Notes under the pieces: model-generated
What the model was told of the DNA's origin: nothing
Seen by the model: only the letters and a program-made list of their open reading frames with translations
The model's database searches: none
NCBI RefSeq assembly: GCF_000091305.1
Contig: NC_013929.1
Span: forward strand, 4,154,001-4,218,000
Direction: 5' to 3'
Length of the DNA stretch: 64,000 nucleotides
DNA from: Streptomyces scabiei 87.22
GTDB lineage: Bacteria; Actinomycetota; Actinomycetes; Streptomycetales; Streptomycetaceae
Made by a program: the position numbers and the translations under genes
Part shown: positions 25,429 to 36,842 of the stretch, one piece after another
Position numbering within the stretch: position 1 is the first letter of the stretch
How the letters are laid out: each line of letters opens with the position of its first letter

Positions 25429-25899
25429 CTACCAGCGGTAGTGCGCGAAGGCCTTGTTGGACTCGGCCATCTTGTGGGTGTCCTCGCGCTTCTTCACAGC
25501 GGCACCGAGGCCGTTGGACGCGTCGAGAAGCTCGTTGAGCAGACGCTCGGTCATGGTCTTCTCGCGACGGGCGCGGGAGTAACCGACCAGCCAGCGCAGC
25601 GCGAGCGTGTTGGCGCGACCGGGCTTGACCTCGATCGGAACCTGGTACGTCGCACCACCGACACGGCGGGACTTGACCTCGAGGGTCGGCTTGATGTTCT
25701 CCAGCGCGCGCTTCAGCGTGATGACCGGGTCGTTGCTGGTCTTCTCGCGCAGGCCCTCCATGGCGCCGTACACGATGCGCTCGGCGGTGGAGCGCTTGCC
25801 GTTCAGCAGCACCTTGTTGATCAGCGACGTGACAAGAGGAGAACCGTAGACCGGGTCGATGATGACCGGGCGCTTCGGGGCGGGGCCCTTACGAGGCAT
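25429..25899 (-). CDS. rpsG: 30S ribosomal protein S7
   Basis: S7 (156 residues), a head-assembly initiator near the E site. It starts MPRKGPAPKRPVIIDPVYGS and contains GGATYQVPIEVKPGRANTLA, both diagnostic. It lies two bases after the rpsL stop. In Escherichia coli this protein represses its own operon; no such site could be identified here. Confidence 0.99.
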   Translation of the reverse strand: MPRKGPAPKRPVIIDPVYGSPLVTSLINKVLLNGKRSTAERIVYGAMEGLREKTSNDPVITLKRALENIKPTLEVKSRRVGGATYQVPIEVKPGRANTLALRWLVGYSRARREKTMTERLLNELLDASNGLGAAVKKREDTHKMAESNKAFAHYRW

Positions 25900-25901
25900 T
25901 C

Positions 25902-26273
25902 TTACTTCTCCTTCTTGGCGCCGTAGCGGCTGCGGGCCTGCTTGCGGTTCTTGACACCCTGGGTGTCGAGCGAACCGCGGATGATCTTGTAGCGAACACC
26001 GGGCAGGTCCTTCACACGGCCGCCGCGCACGAGCACGATGGAGTGCTCCTGCAGGTTGTGTCCCTCACCCGGAATGTAAGCGGTGACCTCGATCCCGCTG
26101 GTCAGACGCACACGCGCGACCTTACGCAGGGCCGAGTTCGGCTTCTTCGGGGTGGTCGTGAACACACGCGTGCAGACGCCGCGACGCTGGGGCGAACCCT
26201 CGAGTGCGGGCGTCTTGTTCTTCTCGACCTTGTCCTGCCGGCCCTTCCGGACCAGCTGCTGGATCGTAGGCAC
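25902..26273 (-). CDS. rpsL: 30S ribosomal protein S12
   Basis: S12 (123 residues) controls decoding accuracy. I chose GTG 26273 (MPTIQQLVRKGRQDKVEKNK) with GGAGAA just upstream; longer in-frame readings to 26462 run through the leader. Lys43 and Lys88, the positions changed in streptomycin-resistant strains, are wild type. It is the first gene of the str operon. Confidence 0.99.
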   Translation of the reverse strand: MPTIQQLVRKGRQDKVEKNKTPALEGSPQRRGVCTRVFTTTPKKPNSALRKVARVRLTSGIEVTAYIPGEGHNLQEHSIVLVRGGRVKDLPGVRYKIIRGSLDTQGVKNRKQARSRYGAKKEK

Positions 26274-26323
26274 TACTTCTCCGGTTTCTGTGTGCCGAAT
26301 GGTGAAGCTAACCTGGAACATTC

Positions 26324-26349
26324 GCCGACCCACGCGGTCGGGTGTGTCG
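26324..26349 (-). repeat. Leader element shared with the S10 operon, copy 2
   Basis: Matches 6131-6156 at 25 of 26 positions and forms the same CCGACC/GGTCGG stem. It begins 50 bases upstream of the rpsL start. Shared position and orientation suggest a common control or processing element. Confidence 0.65.
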
Positions 26350-26468
26350 AAACTGCTGACTCCCGCCGCAAGGCAGAAAGGGCGCAGAGTACGGCGGCCG
26401 CTTACGGCTCCCCCTGTGCGGTTGAAGGCACGCACGAGAGCCAGGGCACACCCCAGGCACAAGGTCTG

Positions 26469-26497
26469 AGCGTACCTACCTCATTCGCTATGGTCAA
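26469..26497 (-). promoter_or_regulatory. Predicted str operon promoter
   Basis: On the minus strand TTGACC (26492-26497) and TACGCT (26469-26474) are spaced by exactly 17 bases, a very good match to the principal sigma factor consensus. It lies about 195 bases upstream of rpsL. Confidence 0.75.
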
Positions 26498-26600
26498 AAC
26501 AAATGGGCGGGCGGTGGTTTGGACAGGGGGCGCCCGCACGGCGGAACCGGCGACCGGCACGGTCCCGCGCCCCCGCGAACTCCCGGGCGCGGCCCCGGCG

Positions 26601-27140
26601 TCAGACGTTCGCGGACGTCTCCAGAACGGCGATGAGGACCAGGAAGAAGGCCCAGCCGGCCACGGAGAGCCAGCCGAGGATGATCCCGGCCAGCGCGAAG
26701 CCGTCGCCGCCCTCGCCCGTACGCCTGATCTCGGCGCGGGCGGTGTGGCCGAGAATGACCGCGGGAATGCCGGTGAGCCCCATCGTCATGGTGGTGAGCA
26801 CGCCGCACACCATGGACCCCACGGCCTTGCCGTTGGTCACCGGGGGCGGCAGGGGCGCCGGCATGAACGTCCTGGGCACCGGGGCGCCCATCGCGGTCGG
26901 CTGCATCCCCGAGGGGCCCTGGGGCAGGTCGGCGACCAGGAGGGACAGCTCCCCCACTGTGCGCGCCTTGTAGGCCCGCTCCACGCGCCGCTCGTACTCG
27001 TCCTGCGGCAGGCGGCCCTCGCTGAACCCCGCCTTCAGGACATCCACGGCACGCTCACGGTCGGCGTGTGCGGCGAGCATCGAAGGGCTGCTGCCCTGCG
27101 CCTGCTGCCAAGGAATCGGCTGCCACGACGGGTTCGACAC
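26601..27140 (-). CDS. DUF1707/DUF4190-like membrane protein
   Basis: A 179-residue protein. Residues about 20-75 (HADRERAVDVLKAGFSEGRL and the following EYERRVERAYKARTVGEL) match the DUF1707 helical module common in Streptomyces. A Pro/Met-rich linker and two or three membrane segments follow (GKAVGSMVCGVLTTMTMGLT, then FALAGIILGWLSVAGWAFF), in the style of DUF4190. I chose GTG 27140 with GGGGGA nine bases upstream; GTG 27149 is an alternative. Function unknown. It is divergent from the NYN-FHA gene. Confidence 0.8.
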   Translation of the reverse strand: MSNPSWQPIPWQQAQGSSPSMLAAHADRERAVDVLKAGFSEGRLPQDEYERRVERAYKARTVGELSLLVADLPQGPSGMQPTAMGAPVPRTFMPAPLPPPVTNGKAVGSMVCGVLTTMTMGLTGIPAVILGHTARAEIRRTGEGGDGFALAGIILGWLSVAGWAFFLVLIAVLETSANV

Positions 27141-27249
27141 GAGAAACACTCCCCCGGACTGGTTGTTCCTCCATGATGCTCCAACACCCGCCCCCGAGCA
27201 CGGGTTCCCTTGCCCCTGTTGTGTCACGGTTCGACGATCTTCCGTCGCG

Positions 27250-27292
27250 GTTCCGTGACCCGCCTCCGTCCACGGAACGGGGCTTCTACGCT
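27250..27292 (+). promoter_or_regulatory. Inverted repeat and -10 box of the NYN-FHA gene
   Basis: A perfect 8-bp dyad (GTTCCGTG 27250-27257, CACGGAAC 27271-27278) overlaps the expected -35 region, and TACGCT at 27287-27292 is an excellent -10 box. The ATG at 27301 is only nine bases beyond it and no ribosome site is seen, so the transcript is probably leaderless and the dyad may be a repressor site. Confidence 0.55.
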
Positions 27293-27300
27293 GAGCCGTC

Positions 27301-28485
27301 ATGGACACCGGCAACGACAGCGGCGGGCACACCGGAACCAGACTCTCGCTCGACGCGATGACCGCGGACTTCGTCGTCGACGTCGCGAACGTGGTGCGGG
27401 AACAGGGCCTGATCAACGAACGACCCGCCGACCTGTCCCGGCTCACCCGGCTCGCCGACGCACTGGCCGTCTTCGCCCGCGACGACTCCGTCCGGGTCTA
27501 CGGTGTGTGCGACCGGTCCCTGCTCCACGACACCCACCTGACCGTTGCGGAACGCGCACTGCTGGCCAGGTGGGCCGCCGAAGGCCTCCTGGAGGTACGG
27601 CCGGTGGCGGATCCCCGGCTGCTGGAGCTCGTCGAGGCCCTGGACATGCCCGCGGTCACCTGCGACAACTTCGCCGACCAGATTCCCGACCACGCCTGGA
27701 TCGCCGGGAACACCGACAGTTTCCTCCGCCCCGTACCGGACACGTCGGGCCTGGGCATCGCGGTGCTCCCTCGTGTGATGCCCACCCCTCAGGAGTGGCA
27801 GATCTCCCGCAAGCGGGAGGAGTCCGACCTGCTTGCCCACGGGCTCTGCGACCGCCGGGGCCCCGGTGTACGCCGGGATCTGCTTTCCACGGTCTGGCGG
27901 TGCCCCGAAGCCGACTGTCCCCTGTTCGGGACCGGCCGGACAACCGACCAGCCCCTGCCGCGCCGACGCCGAGGCAGGAGCTGGTGCCCCACCCACGAAC
28001 TCGTGCTCGACCCGGTGGGAACCACGCCGGACCGAGTCCAGCTGAAGGTGCGGGTCGACGACACCGTGCGCACCCGGTTCGTGGTGCCGCTCGGCGCGGA
28101 GGTCGCCGTCGGCCGGGCGCCCGCGCGGCAGGACGGAGTCGCCCTGGCACCCTGGCTCGGCTTCGCCGCCCGTACCTGGATGAGCCGCGGCCACATCACG
28201 GTCGCGTTCACGGACGGCCGCGTCCGGATCCGGGACACCAGTTCCAACGGCACGGTGATCAGGCGGACCGGCGACGACGACGTACGACTGCGCCGGGACG
28301 GCACGTGGATCCTGCGTTCCGGACAGTTGGTACTCCTGCACGAGACGGTCGCCCTGGAACTGAGCGGCCGGCAGTACGTCTTCGAGAGCACGCCCGCCGA
28401 GCCGCCCCGCCCGCTGACTTCCGCCGACACGGGCCCGACGATGCTGCGTCCGCGTCCCCCGCATGGCCGTGGAGGGCGCGGATGA
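27301..28485 (+). CDS. NYN/PIN-type RNase-like domain, zinc knuckle and FHA domain fusion
   Basis: A 394-residue protein. The N-terminal region (about 22-145) has the acidic pattern of NYN/Zc3h12a-type RNases: VVDVANV (Asp27, Asn30), CDRSL (Asp71), Asp104 and VTCDNFADQ (Asp122) followed by PDHAW. A middle zinc-knuckle-like element has Cys201, Cys206, Cys229 and His232. An FHA domain (about 247-362) has GR at 271-272, SRGH at 295-298 and SNGT at 315-318, so phosphothreonine binding is probably intact. It overlaps the kinase start by ATGA. A phospho-controlled RNase is inferred. Confidence 0.7.
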   Translation: MDTGNDSGGHTGTRLSLDAMTADFVVDVANVVREQGLINERPADLSRLTRLADALAVFARDDSVRVYGVCDRSLLHDTHLTVAERALLARWAAEGLLEVRPVADPRLLELVEALDMPAVTCDNFADQIPDHAWIAGNTDSFLRPVPDTSGLGIAVLPRVMPTPQEWQISRKREESDLLAHGLCDRRGPGVRRDLLSTVWRCPEADCPLFGTGRTTDQPLPRRRRGRSWCPTHELVLDPVGTTPDRVQLKVRVDDTVRTRFVVPLGAEVAVGRAPARQDGVALAPWLGFAARTWMSRGHITVAFTDGRVRIRDTSSNGTVIRRTGDDDVRLRRDGTWILRSGQLVLLHETVALELSGRQYVFESTPAEPPRPLTSADTGPTMLRPRPPHGRGGRG

Positions 28486-29786
28486 GCAGCGAACACGCGT
28501 CGGCGGAGGGCGCCCTCCTGTCGGACCGCTACCGGCTGGAGCGGCTCCTCGGCGCGGGCGGCCAGGGCCAGGTCTACGCCGGGGTCGACGAGCAACTGGG
28601 ACGGCGCGTGGCGGTCAAGGTGCTCCAGCCGCTCGCCGAACTCTCCGGCGACCTGCGGCAAGAGGCACTGGCCCGCTTCGACCGGGAGGTCCGCGCACTG
28701 GCCAGGCTGGCCCACGACCACATCGTCACGATCTTCGACCGCGGCACCCACCAGGGCACCCCCTTCTCCGTGATGGAGTTCCTGGACGGCCCGAGCCTGG
28801 CGCAGAAACTGCGGGAGAGCGGTCCCTTGCCGGTGGCGCAGGCCGTGGACATCTGTGCCCGGACCGCCGGGGCACTGTCGGCGGCGCACCACCTGCGGAT
28901 CTGGCACCGGGACGTCAAGCCCGCCAACATCCTGCTGACGGGCACGGGCCGTCCCAAGCTCTGCGACTTCGGTCTGGTCTCGGCGCTCACCCCGGCCGCC
29001 CCGCTGCTGACACGCAGGGGTACGACCCCTGGCTGCACACCCGGCTACGCCTCACCGGAGCAGGCACGCGGCGCCACGGCGGCAGGCCCGTCGGACGTGT
29101 TCTCGCTGGGCGTGACCCTGTACGCCCTCCTGGCCGGAGGCACGCCCTTCGGGGACGCGAACGGGGACGTGGCACTGCTCAAGGTGCTGAACGAGGAGCC
29201 GCCCCGGCTCCCCGTACCGGCCGACCTCGCCGCACTGATCACGGCCATGCTCGACAAGGACCCCAAGGCCCGCCCCACAGCCTTCAGCTCGGCGGTCCGG
29301 CTCCGGACGATCCTGGACCGGCTGGAGGCGGCCGGCCGACCGCGGCTCGCCTACACGCCCACGCAGCGGGGAGGCGGGCCGAAGGAGACGGTCGAGCAGC
29401 CCGTGGTCCACGACCCGGCGCCGTCGCCCGGCGCCGCGGTCGATCTGGCGGCGGAACGAGAGATCGAGACAGGTGCCGCGCCCCCACCACCGGACGACGA
29501 TCTGTGGCAGGCCCTGGAGGACGCCGAACACCACCTGACCACCGGCCGGTTCCACACTGCGGACACCGCGTTCGCCGGTATCGCTCAGTGTCTGCAGGCC
29601 GCGGACCGGCACACCCATCCCGCCCTGACAGCCGCTCGATTGGGCCGCGTCCGGGCCCTCGACGGGCTGGGCCGGCACGAGGACGCCGAGGCCACGCTGA
29701 ACCGACTGCGCGACCAGGCCGCCCGCGACCTGCCGCCGCACCACCGGCTGCGCCGCGTGATCGAGCGGCTGCGCCTGACCGATTGA
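28482..29786 (+). CDS. Serine/threonine protein kinase with C-terminal TPR-like tail
   Basis: A 434-residue Hanks-type kinase starting at ATG 28482 with GGAGGG upstream. Gly-rich loop GAGGQGQVY (24-32), Lys46, HRDVKPAN (142-149) and DFG (162-164) are all present, so it should be active. Residues about 340-430 form helical repeats resembling TPRs. There is no membrane segment. It is translationally coupled to the NYN-FHA gene, which is its obvious candidate partner or substrate. Its stop lies four bases from the stop of the convergent kinase. Confidence 0.9.
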   Translation: MSSEHASAEGALLSDRYRLERLLGAGGQGQVYAGVDEQLGRRVAVKVLQPLAELSGDLRQEALARFDREVRALARLAHDHIVTIFDRGTHQGTPFSVMEFLDGPSLAQKLRESGPLPVAQAVDICARTAGALSAAHHLRIWHRDVKPANILLTGTGRPKLCDFGLVSALTPAAPLLTRRGTTPGCTPGYASPEQARGATAAGPSDVFSLGVTLYALLAGGTPFGDANGDVALLKVLNEEPPRLPVPADLAALITAMLDKDPKARPTAFSSAVRLRTILDRLEAAGRPRLAYTPTQRGGGPKETVEQPVVHDPAPSPGAAVDLAAEREIETGAAPPPPDDDLWQALEDAEHHLTTGRFHTADTAFAGIAQCLQAADRHTHPALTAARLGRVRALDGLGRHEDAEATLNRLRDQAARDLPPHHRLRRVIERLRLTD

Positions 29787-29790
29787 CCGG

Positions 29791-32265
29791 TCAGGGCTGC
29801 CGGAACCAGTTCCTCGGCCTGAGTTGCACCCCCGGCCACCGGTCCCTGACCGCCTGCTTCGCCGCCTCGAACGCAGCCTCGCGCCGTGTGTACCCCACGC
29901 TCTTCGGCGTCTCGCCTTGCTTCACCAGGTCAAGCAGCACAAACGCGACGAGGAGACCGAGCGTTCCCGCGAGGACGAGGGGGAACAGCGGCACGACATG
30001 CGGCTCCCGATCCAGTTCGGCCCGCGTGAGGTCCCAGATCGACCCAGCTCCCCAGATGTACACGGCCGTGCTCACCAGGCCCGTCCCGAACCGCGAGGCC
30101 GACCCCAGACGACCGTGCTCCCACCAGGACGCCCTGCCCTCCCGGCCGTACGGCAGCAGCCACACGGCCGGCCGGTACGCATCGCCCAGTCCATACGCGG
30201 CCCTCATCGCGATCCACAGTGTCGGCAGCGCGATCAGCCCCGTCTCCCAGGCCAGCCACGATGCGACCCGCTCATGGCCGGTGACCGCCCAGACCGCGTA
30301 GGAAACCACCACGGTCAGAGTCACCAGGCTGCTGCCCCAGAACAAGGCTTGCAAGGCCGCCCTCTGCCGTGCCACGAACGACAGCCGTCGGCGCTCGCCC
30401 TCCTCCCAGGCGTCCAGGACCGCGTAGTACTCAGCCGCCAGTTCGGCTTCTTCCGCCTCACGCTCGGCGGCCTTCAGTCGTGCTTTCCGCTGCTCCTCAG
30501 CCTGCTCGGCGGCACGCCGAGTCCGGCGGTCGGCTTCCGCGCGCTCGGCCTTCCTGCGCTCGGCTTCCTTGCGCTGGTCCTCCAGCCGTTCGGCCTTCAT
30601 CCGTCGGGCACGCTGCTCGGCCGCCGCCCGCCACTGCTCCTGCTCCTCTGCGGCGGTGCGGCCCCAGTACGCCCGGACGACGTCACCCAGCAGAGCGGAT
30701 TCGGCGCTGCACAGCCGGTACAGCCGCCGGTACCAGGAGGTGTCCTGCTCCGGATCCGGCAGCCCGGTCCCCAGCTCGCGCAACCGTTCCCCGGCCGCCC
30801 CGCCCGGCAGCACGCTCAGCAACAGCAGGGCCCTCAGTCCGGGGTCCGCCGTGTTCCGCAACGGCTTGGGCATGGTCGACGCACTCGCCGTCTCCCACTG
30901 CAGGGCCGCCTGTTCCCACCGGAGCCCTACGCCCCTGAGGTCCCGCAGCGCGGGGAACTCTCCCAGGGTGTCCAGCATCTCTCCGCTCAGGGCGGCCACG
31001 AGGTCGGCGTCGGCGCTGTCTCCCTTCTGACGTGCCCTCCAGCACGTGGCGGCCAGTTGATCCAGGTCGAGGTCCTGCCCCCGGTACGAAGGGGCGCCCG
31101 AGGGGTCGAGCCACAGCAGCAGCCGCAGGAGCTTGAGCGGGGCGGGCAGATCGCGAGTGAGCCACCGGTCGATGAGCTTCGTGCGCTGTTCTCGTTCCGC
31201 GACGGTCAGGTCGTCGAACTCCCGCAACCACCCGAGCAGTTCACGCCACACCTCCGAGGGCGCCTCGGGCGATCCCATGGTGCCGAAGAAGTGGTGATCG
31301 GCGTCCGGACGGCGGCGGATCGCCGCGGCGAGGCTCCGCCGCGTGGTGTGGAGTTCTCCGGCGTAGGCCAGTCCCCGCAGGGGCGGTGCGGGTGCGGGTG
31401 CGGGGCGCGGCGATGGTGGATCACGGCGGGTCGACGGGGCACCGAGGCGCGGCTCGGGCCGCTCGACGCGTACGGCCATGTCGTGCCCGTCCAGCCACTC
31501 CAGCACCTGCCGCCCCGTCCAGCGGTCCTCCGGTTCAGGGCGCAGCAACCCGGCACACAGCACCGGCAGCCGCCGCCCCGGCACGTTCTCCAGGGAGATC
31601 TCACCGCCGGCGAGCCGCTCCCGGATGTCCCTTTCGTCGAGGCCAGCGAACGGCGGCGTACCGGTGGCCGACTGCCGCACGATCATGCCGAGCGACCACC
31701 AGTCGTACGCCGGAGTGAACCGTTGGTTCAGCACATACTCCGGCGGTGCGTAGGCGAGCGTCATCGAGGTCGTGCGGAGCGCCTCCCCCCGCCCCCGGCT
31801 GATCCCGAAGTCCGCGATGACGATGCCTCTGTCCGGCTTCCGGTTCCGGTGGAGGAGGTTCGACGGCTTCAGGTCCCGGTGGACGATGCCCGCCTCGTGC
31901 AGACAGATCAGTCCTCCCACCAACCGCCGCACCAGCGAGGTGACGTGCTTCTCCCCCAGGGCGACGCCCAGCCGGTCCTGCAGGCAGCCGCCGCCGAGGT
32001 GTTCCAGCACCTCGAAGTCCCGCCCGTCGGCTGTGCTTCCGTGCCACACCATCCGCACGATCGCCGGGTGCTGCAGCAGCCCCAGCTTCCGCCAGACCGT
32101 CCGGTCGGCGTGCACGCCCGGCCGGTACAGCTTCACGGCGCGGCGGGTGCCGTCGCCTTCGCTCACCCGGTAGACATCGGCCTCGGCCCCCTGGCCGATC
32201 GGTACGGCGCCGTCGGGGAAACGGCCGGCCAGCGGCTCGGGCAGGGCGTACCCATCGGGTCTCAC
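29791..32265 (-). CDS. Membrane-anchored serine/threonine kinase with coiled coil
   Basis: An 824-residue protein starting at GTG 32265, overlapping the FHA gene stop (GTGA). The kinase domain (about 15-260) has GQGAEADVY, Lys45, HRDLKPSN (129-136) and DFG (152-154). A Pro-rich linker is followed by a helical domain of unknown type (about 300-530), a strongly charged coiled coil (about 538-630) and four predicted membrane segments (640-662, 669-690, 722-742, 758-782). The kinase part should face the cytoplasm. It is convergent with the other kinase pair. Confidence 0.88.
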   Translation of the reverse strand: MRPDGYALPEPLAGRFPDGAVPIGQGAEADVYRVSEGDGTRRAVKLYRPGVHADRTVWRKLGLLQHPAIVRMVWHGSTADGRDFEVLEHLGGGCLQDRLGVALGEKHVTSLVRRLVGGLICLHEAGIVHRDLKPSNLLHRNRKPDRGIVIADFGISRGRGEALRTTSMTLAYAPPEYVLNQRFTPAYDWWSLGMIVRQSATGTPPFAGLDERDIRERLAGGEISLENVPGRRLPVLCAGLLRPEPEDRWTGRQVLEWLDGHDMAVRVERPEPRLGAPSTRRDPPSPRPAPAPAPPLRGLAYAGELHTTRRSLAAAIRRRPDADHHFFGTMGSPEAPSEVWRELLGWLREFDDLTVAEREQRTKLIDRWLTRDLPAPLKLLRLLLWLDPSGAPSYRGQDLDLDQLAATCWRARQKGDSADADLVAALSGEMLDTLGEFPALRDLRGVGLRWEQAALQWETASASTMPKPLRNTADPGLRALLLLSVLPGGAAGERLRELGTGLPDPEQDTSWYRRLYRLCSAESALLGDVVRAYWGRTAAEEQEQWRAAAEQRARRMKAERLEDQRKEAERRKAERAEADRRTRRAAEQAEEQRKARLKAAEREAEEAELAAEYYAVLDAWEEGERRRLSFVARQRAALQALFWGSSLVTLTVVVSYAVWAVTGHERVASWLAWETGLIALPTLWIAMRAAYGLGDAYRPAVWLLPYGREGRASWWEHGRLGSASRFGTGLVSTAVYIWGAGSIWDLTRAELDREPHVVPLFPLVLAGTLGLLVAFVLLDLVKQGETPKSVGYTRREAAFEAAKQAVRDRWPGVQLRPRNWFRQP

Positions 32266-32669
32266 GCGTCGTCCCCCTCCACGGCACGGACGAGAACCCA
32301 CAGGTCGGCCGCGAGCCTGAGCCGGTCTCCGACGACCAGGGGCACCCACTCCCCCGACACGATCCTGCGTTCCTCGACGAAGGTGCCGTTCATCGAACCC
32401 TCGTCGCGGATCCAGGCACAGCCGTCCGCGTCGACCCGTACGGAGGCGTGCCGACGCGAGAGGTTGCCGTACGGTTCGAGCAGCCGGGCTGTGACCGCGT
32501 CGGCCTCTCTGCCCAGCACGAGCGGCCGGCCGGCGGGGACTGTCAACACCCCGGTGGGGAAAACGAGTTCGACTCGGGCGGAGGCGTCGAGGGAGTACGG
32601 CGCGAAGCACGCCCGGCACACCAGTTGATCGGACCGCACGGCCACGACTCCGCACGGGCATCGGCGCAT
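32262..32669 (-). CDS. Zinc-ribbon plus FHA domain protein
   Basis: A 135-residue protein. The N-terminus (MRRCPCG, then CRACF) forms a probable zinc ribbon. An FHA domain follows (about 50-130) with LGRE, NLSRRHASVRV and SMNGTFVEE, the phosphothreonine-binding signature. I chose ATG 32669 with GGGGGA upstream; a longer start at 32747 is less likely. It is coupled to the downstream membrane kinase and is probably its phospho-dependent partner. Confidence 0.85.
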   Translation of the reverse strand: MRRCPCGVVAVRSDQLVCRACFAPYSLDASARVELVFPTGVLTVPAGRPLVLGREADAVTARLLEPYGNLSRRHASVRVDADGCAWIRDEGSMNGTFVEERRIVSGEWVPLVVGDRLRLAADLWVLVRAVEGDDA

Positions 32670-32784
32670 ACGTCCCCCACGCCTTCGTCCTTCGCCCTCC
32701 GCGGAGGGCGTCGCAACGGAACGCCGTTGCCACCAAGGCAGTCCCACATTCTAGGGGATCAGCGGCAGACGGCCCCGCCCACGC

Positions 32785-32821
32785 CGAAGGGCGGCCACCC
32801 CCACGGGGTGACCGCCCTTCG
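32785..32821 (-). terminator. rpoC terminator
   Basis: A near-perfect 17-bp stem (32785-32801 with 32805-32821) begins 19 bases after the rpoC stop. The arm sequence closely resembles that of the rplL hairpin at 40836-40873. Confidence 0.88.
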
Positions 32822-32839
32822 ATGCTTCAGACGTACGCC

Positions 32840-36739
<3,900 letters not shown>

Positions 36740-36842
36740 TATGCGTCAATCCCTCTCAGGGTTGTAAGTCATGGGGTCTGATACGGGGGTCCTGGGGCCG
36801 GAGGCCTTCATGCTTCTCGCGGTGAAGGCCTCCGAACTCCCG

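Larger units (their letters stand above)
26274..26600 (-). other. str operon leader and promoter region
   Basis: No gene is seen here. The stretch holds the predicted promoter at 26469-26497 and the leader element at 26324-26349 shared with the S10 operon. The rest, up to the DUF1707 gene, shows nothing recognisable. Confidence 0.7.
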
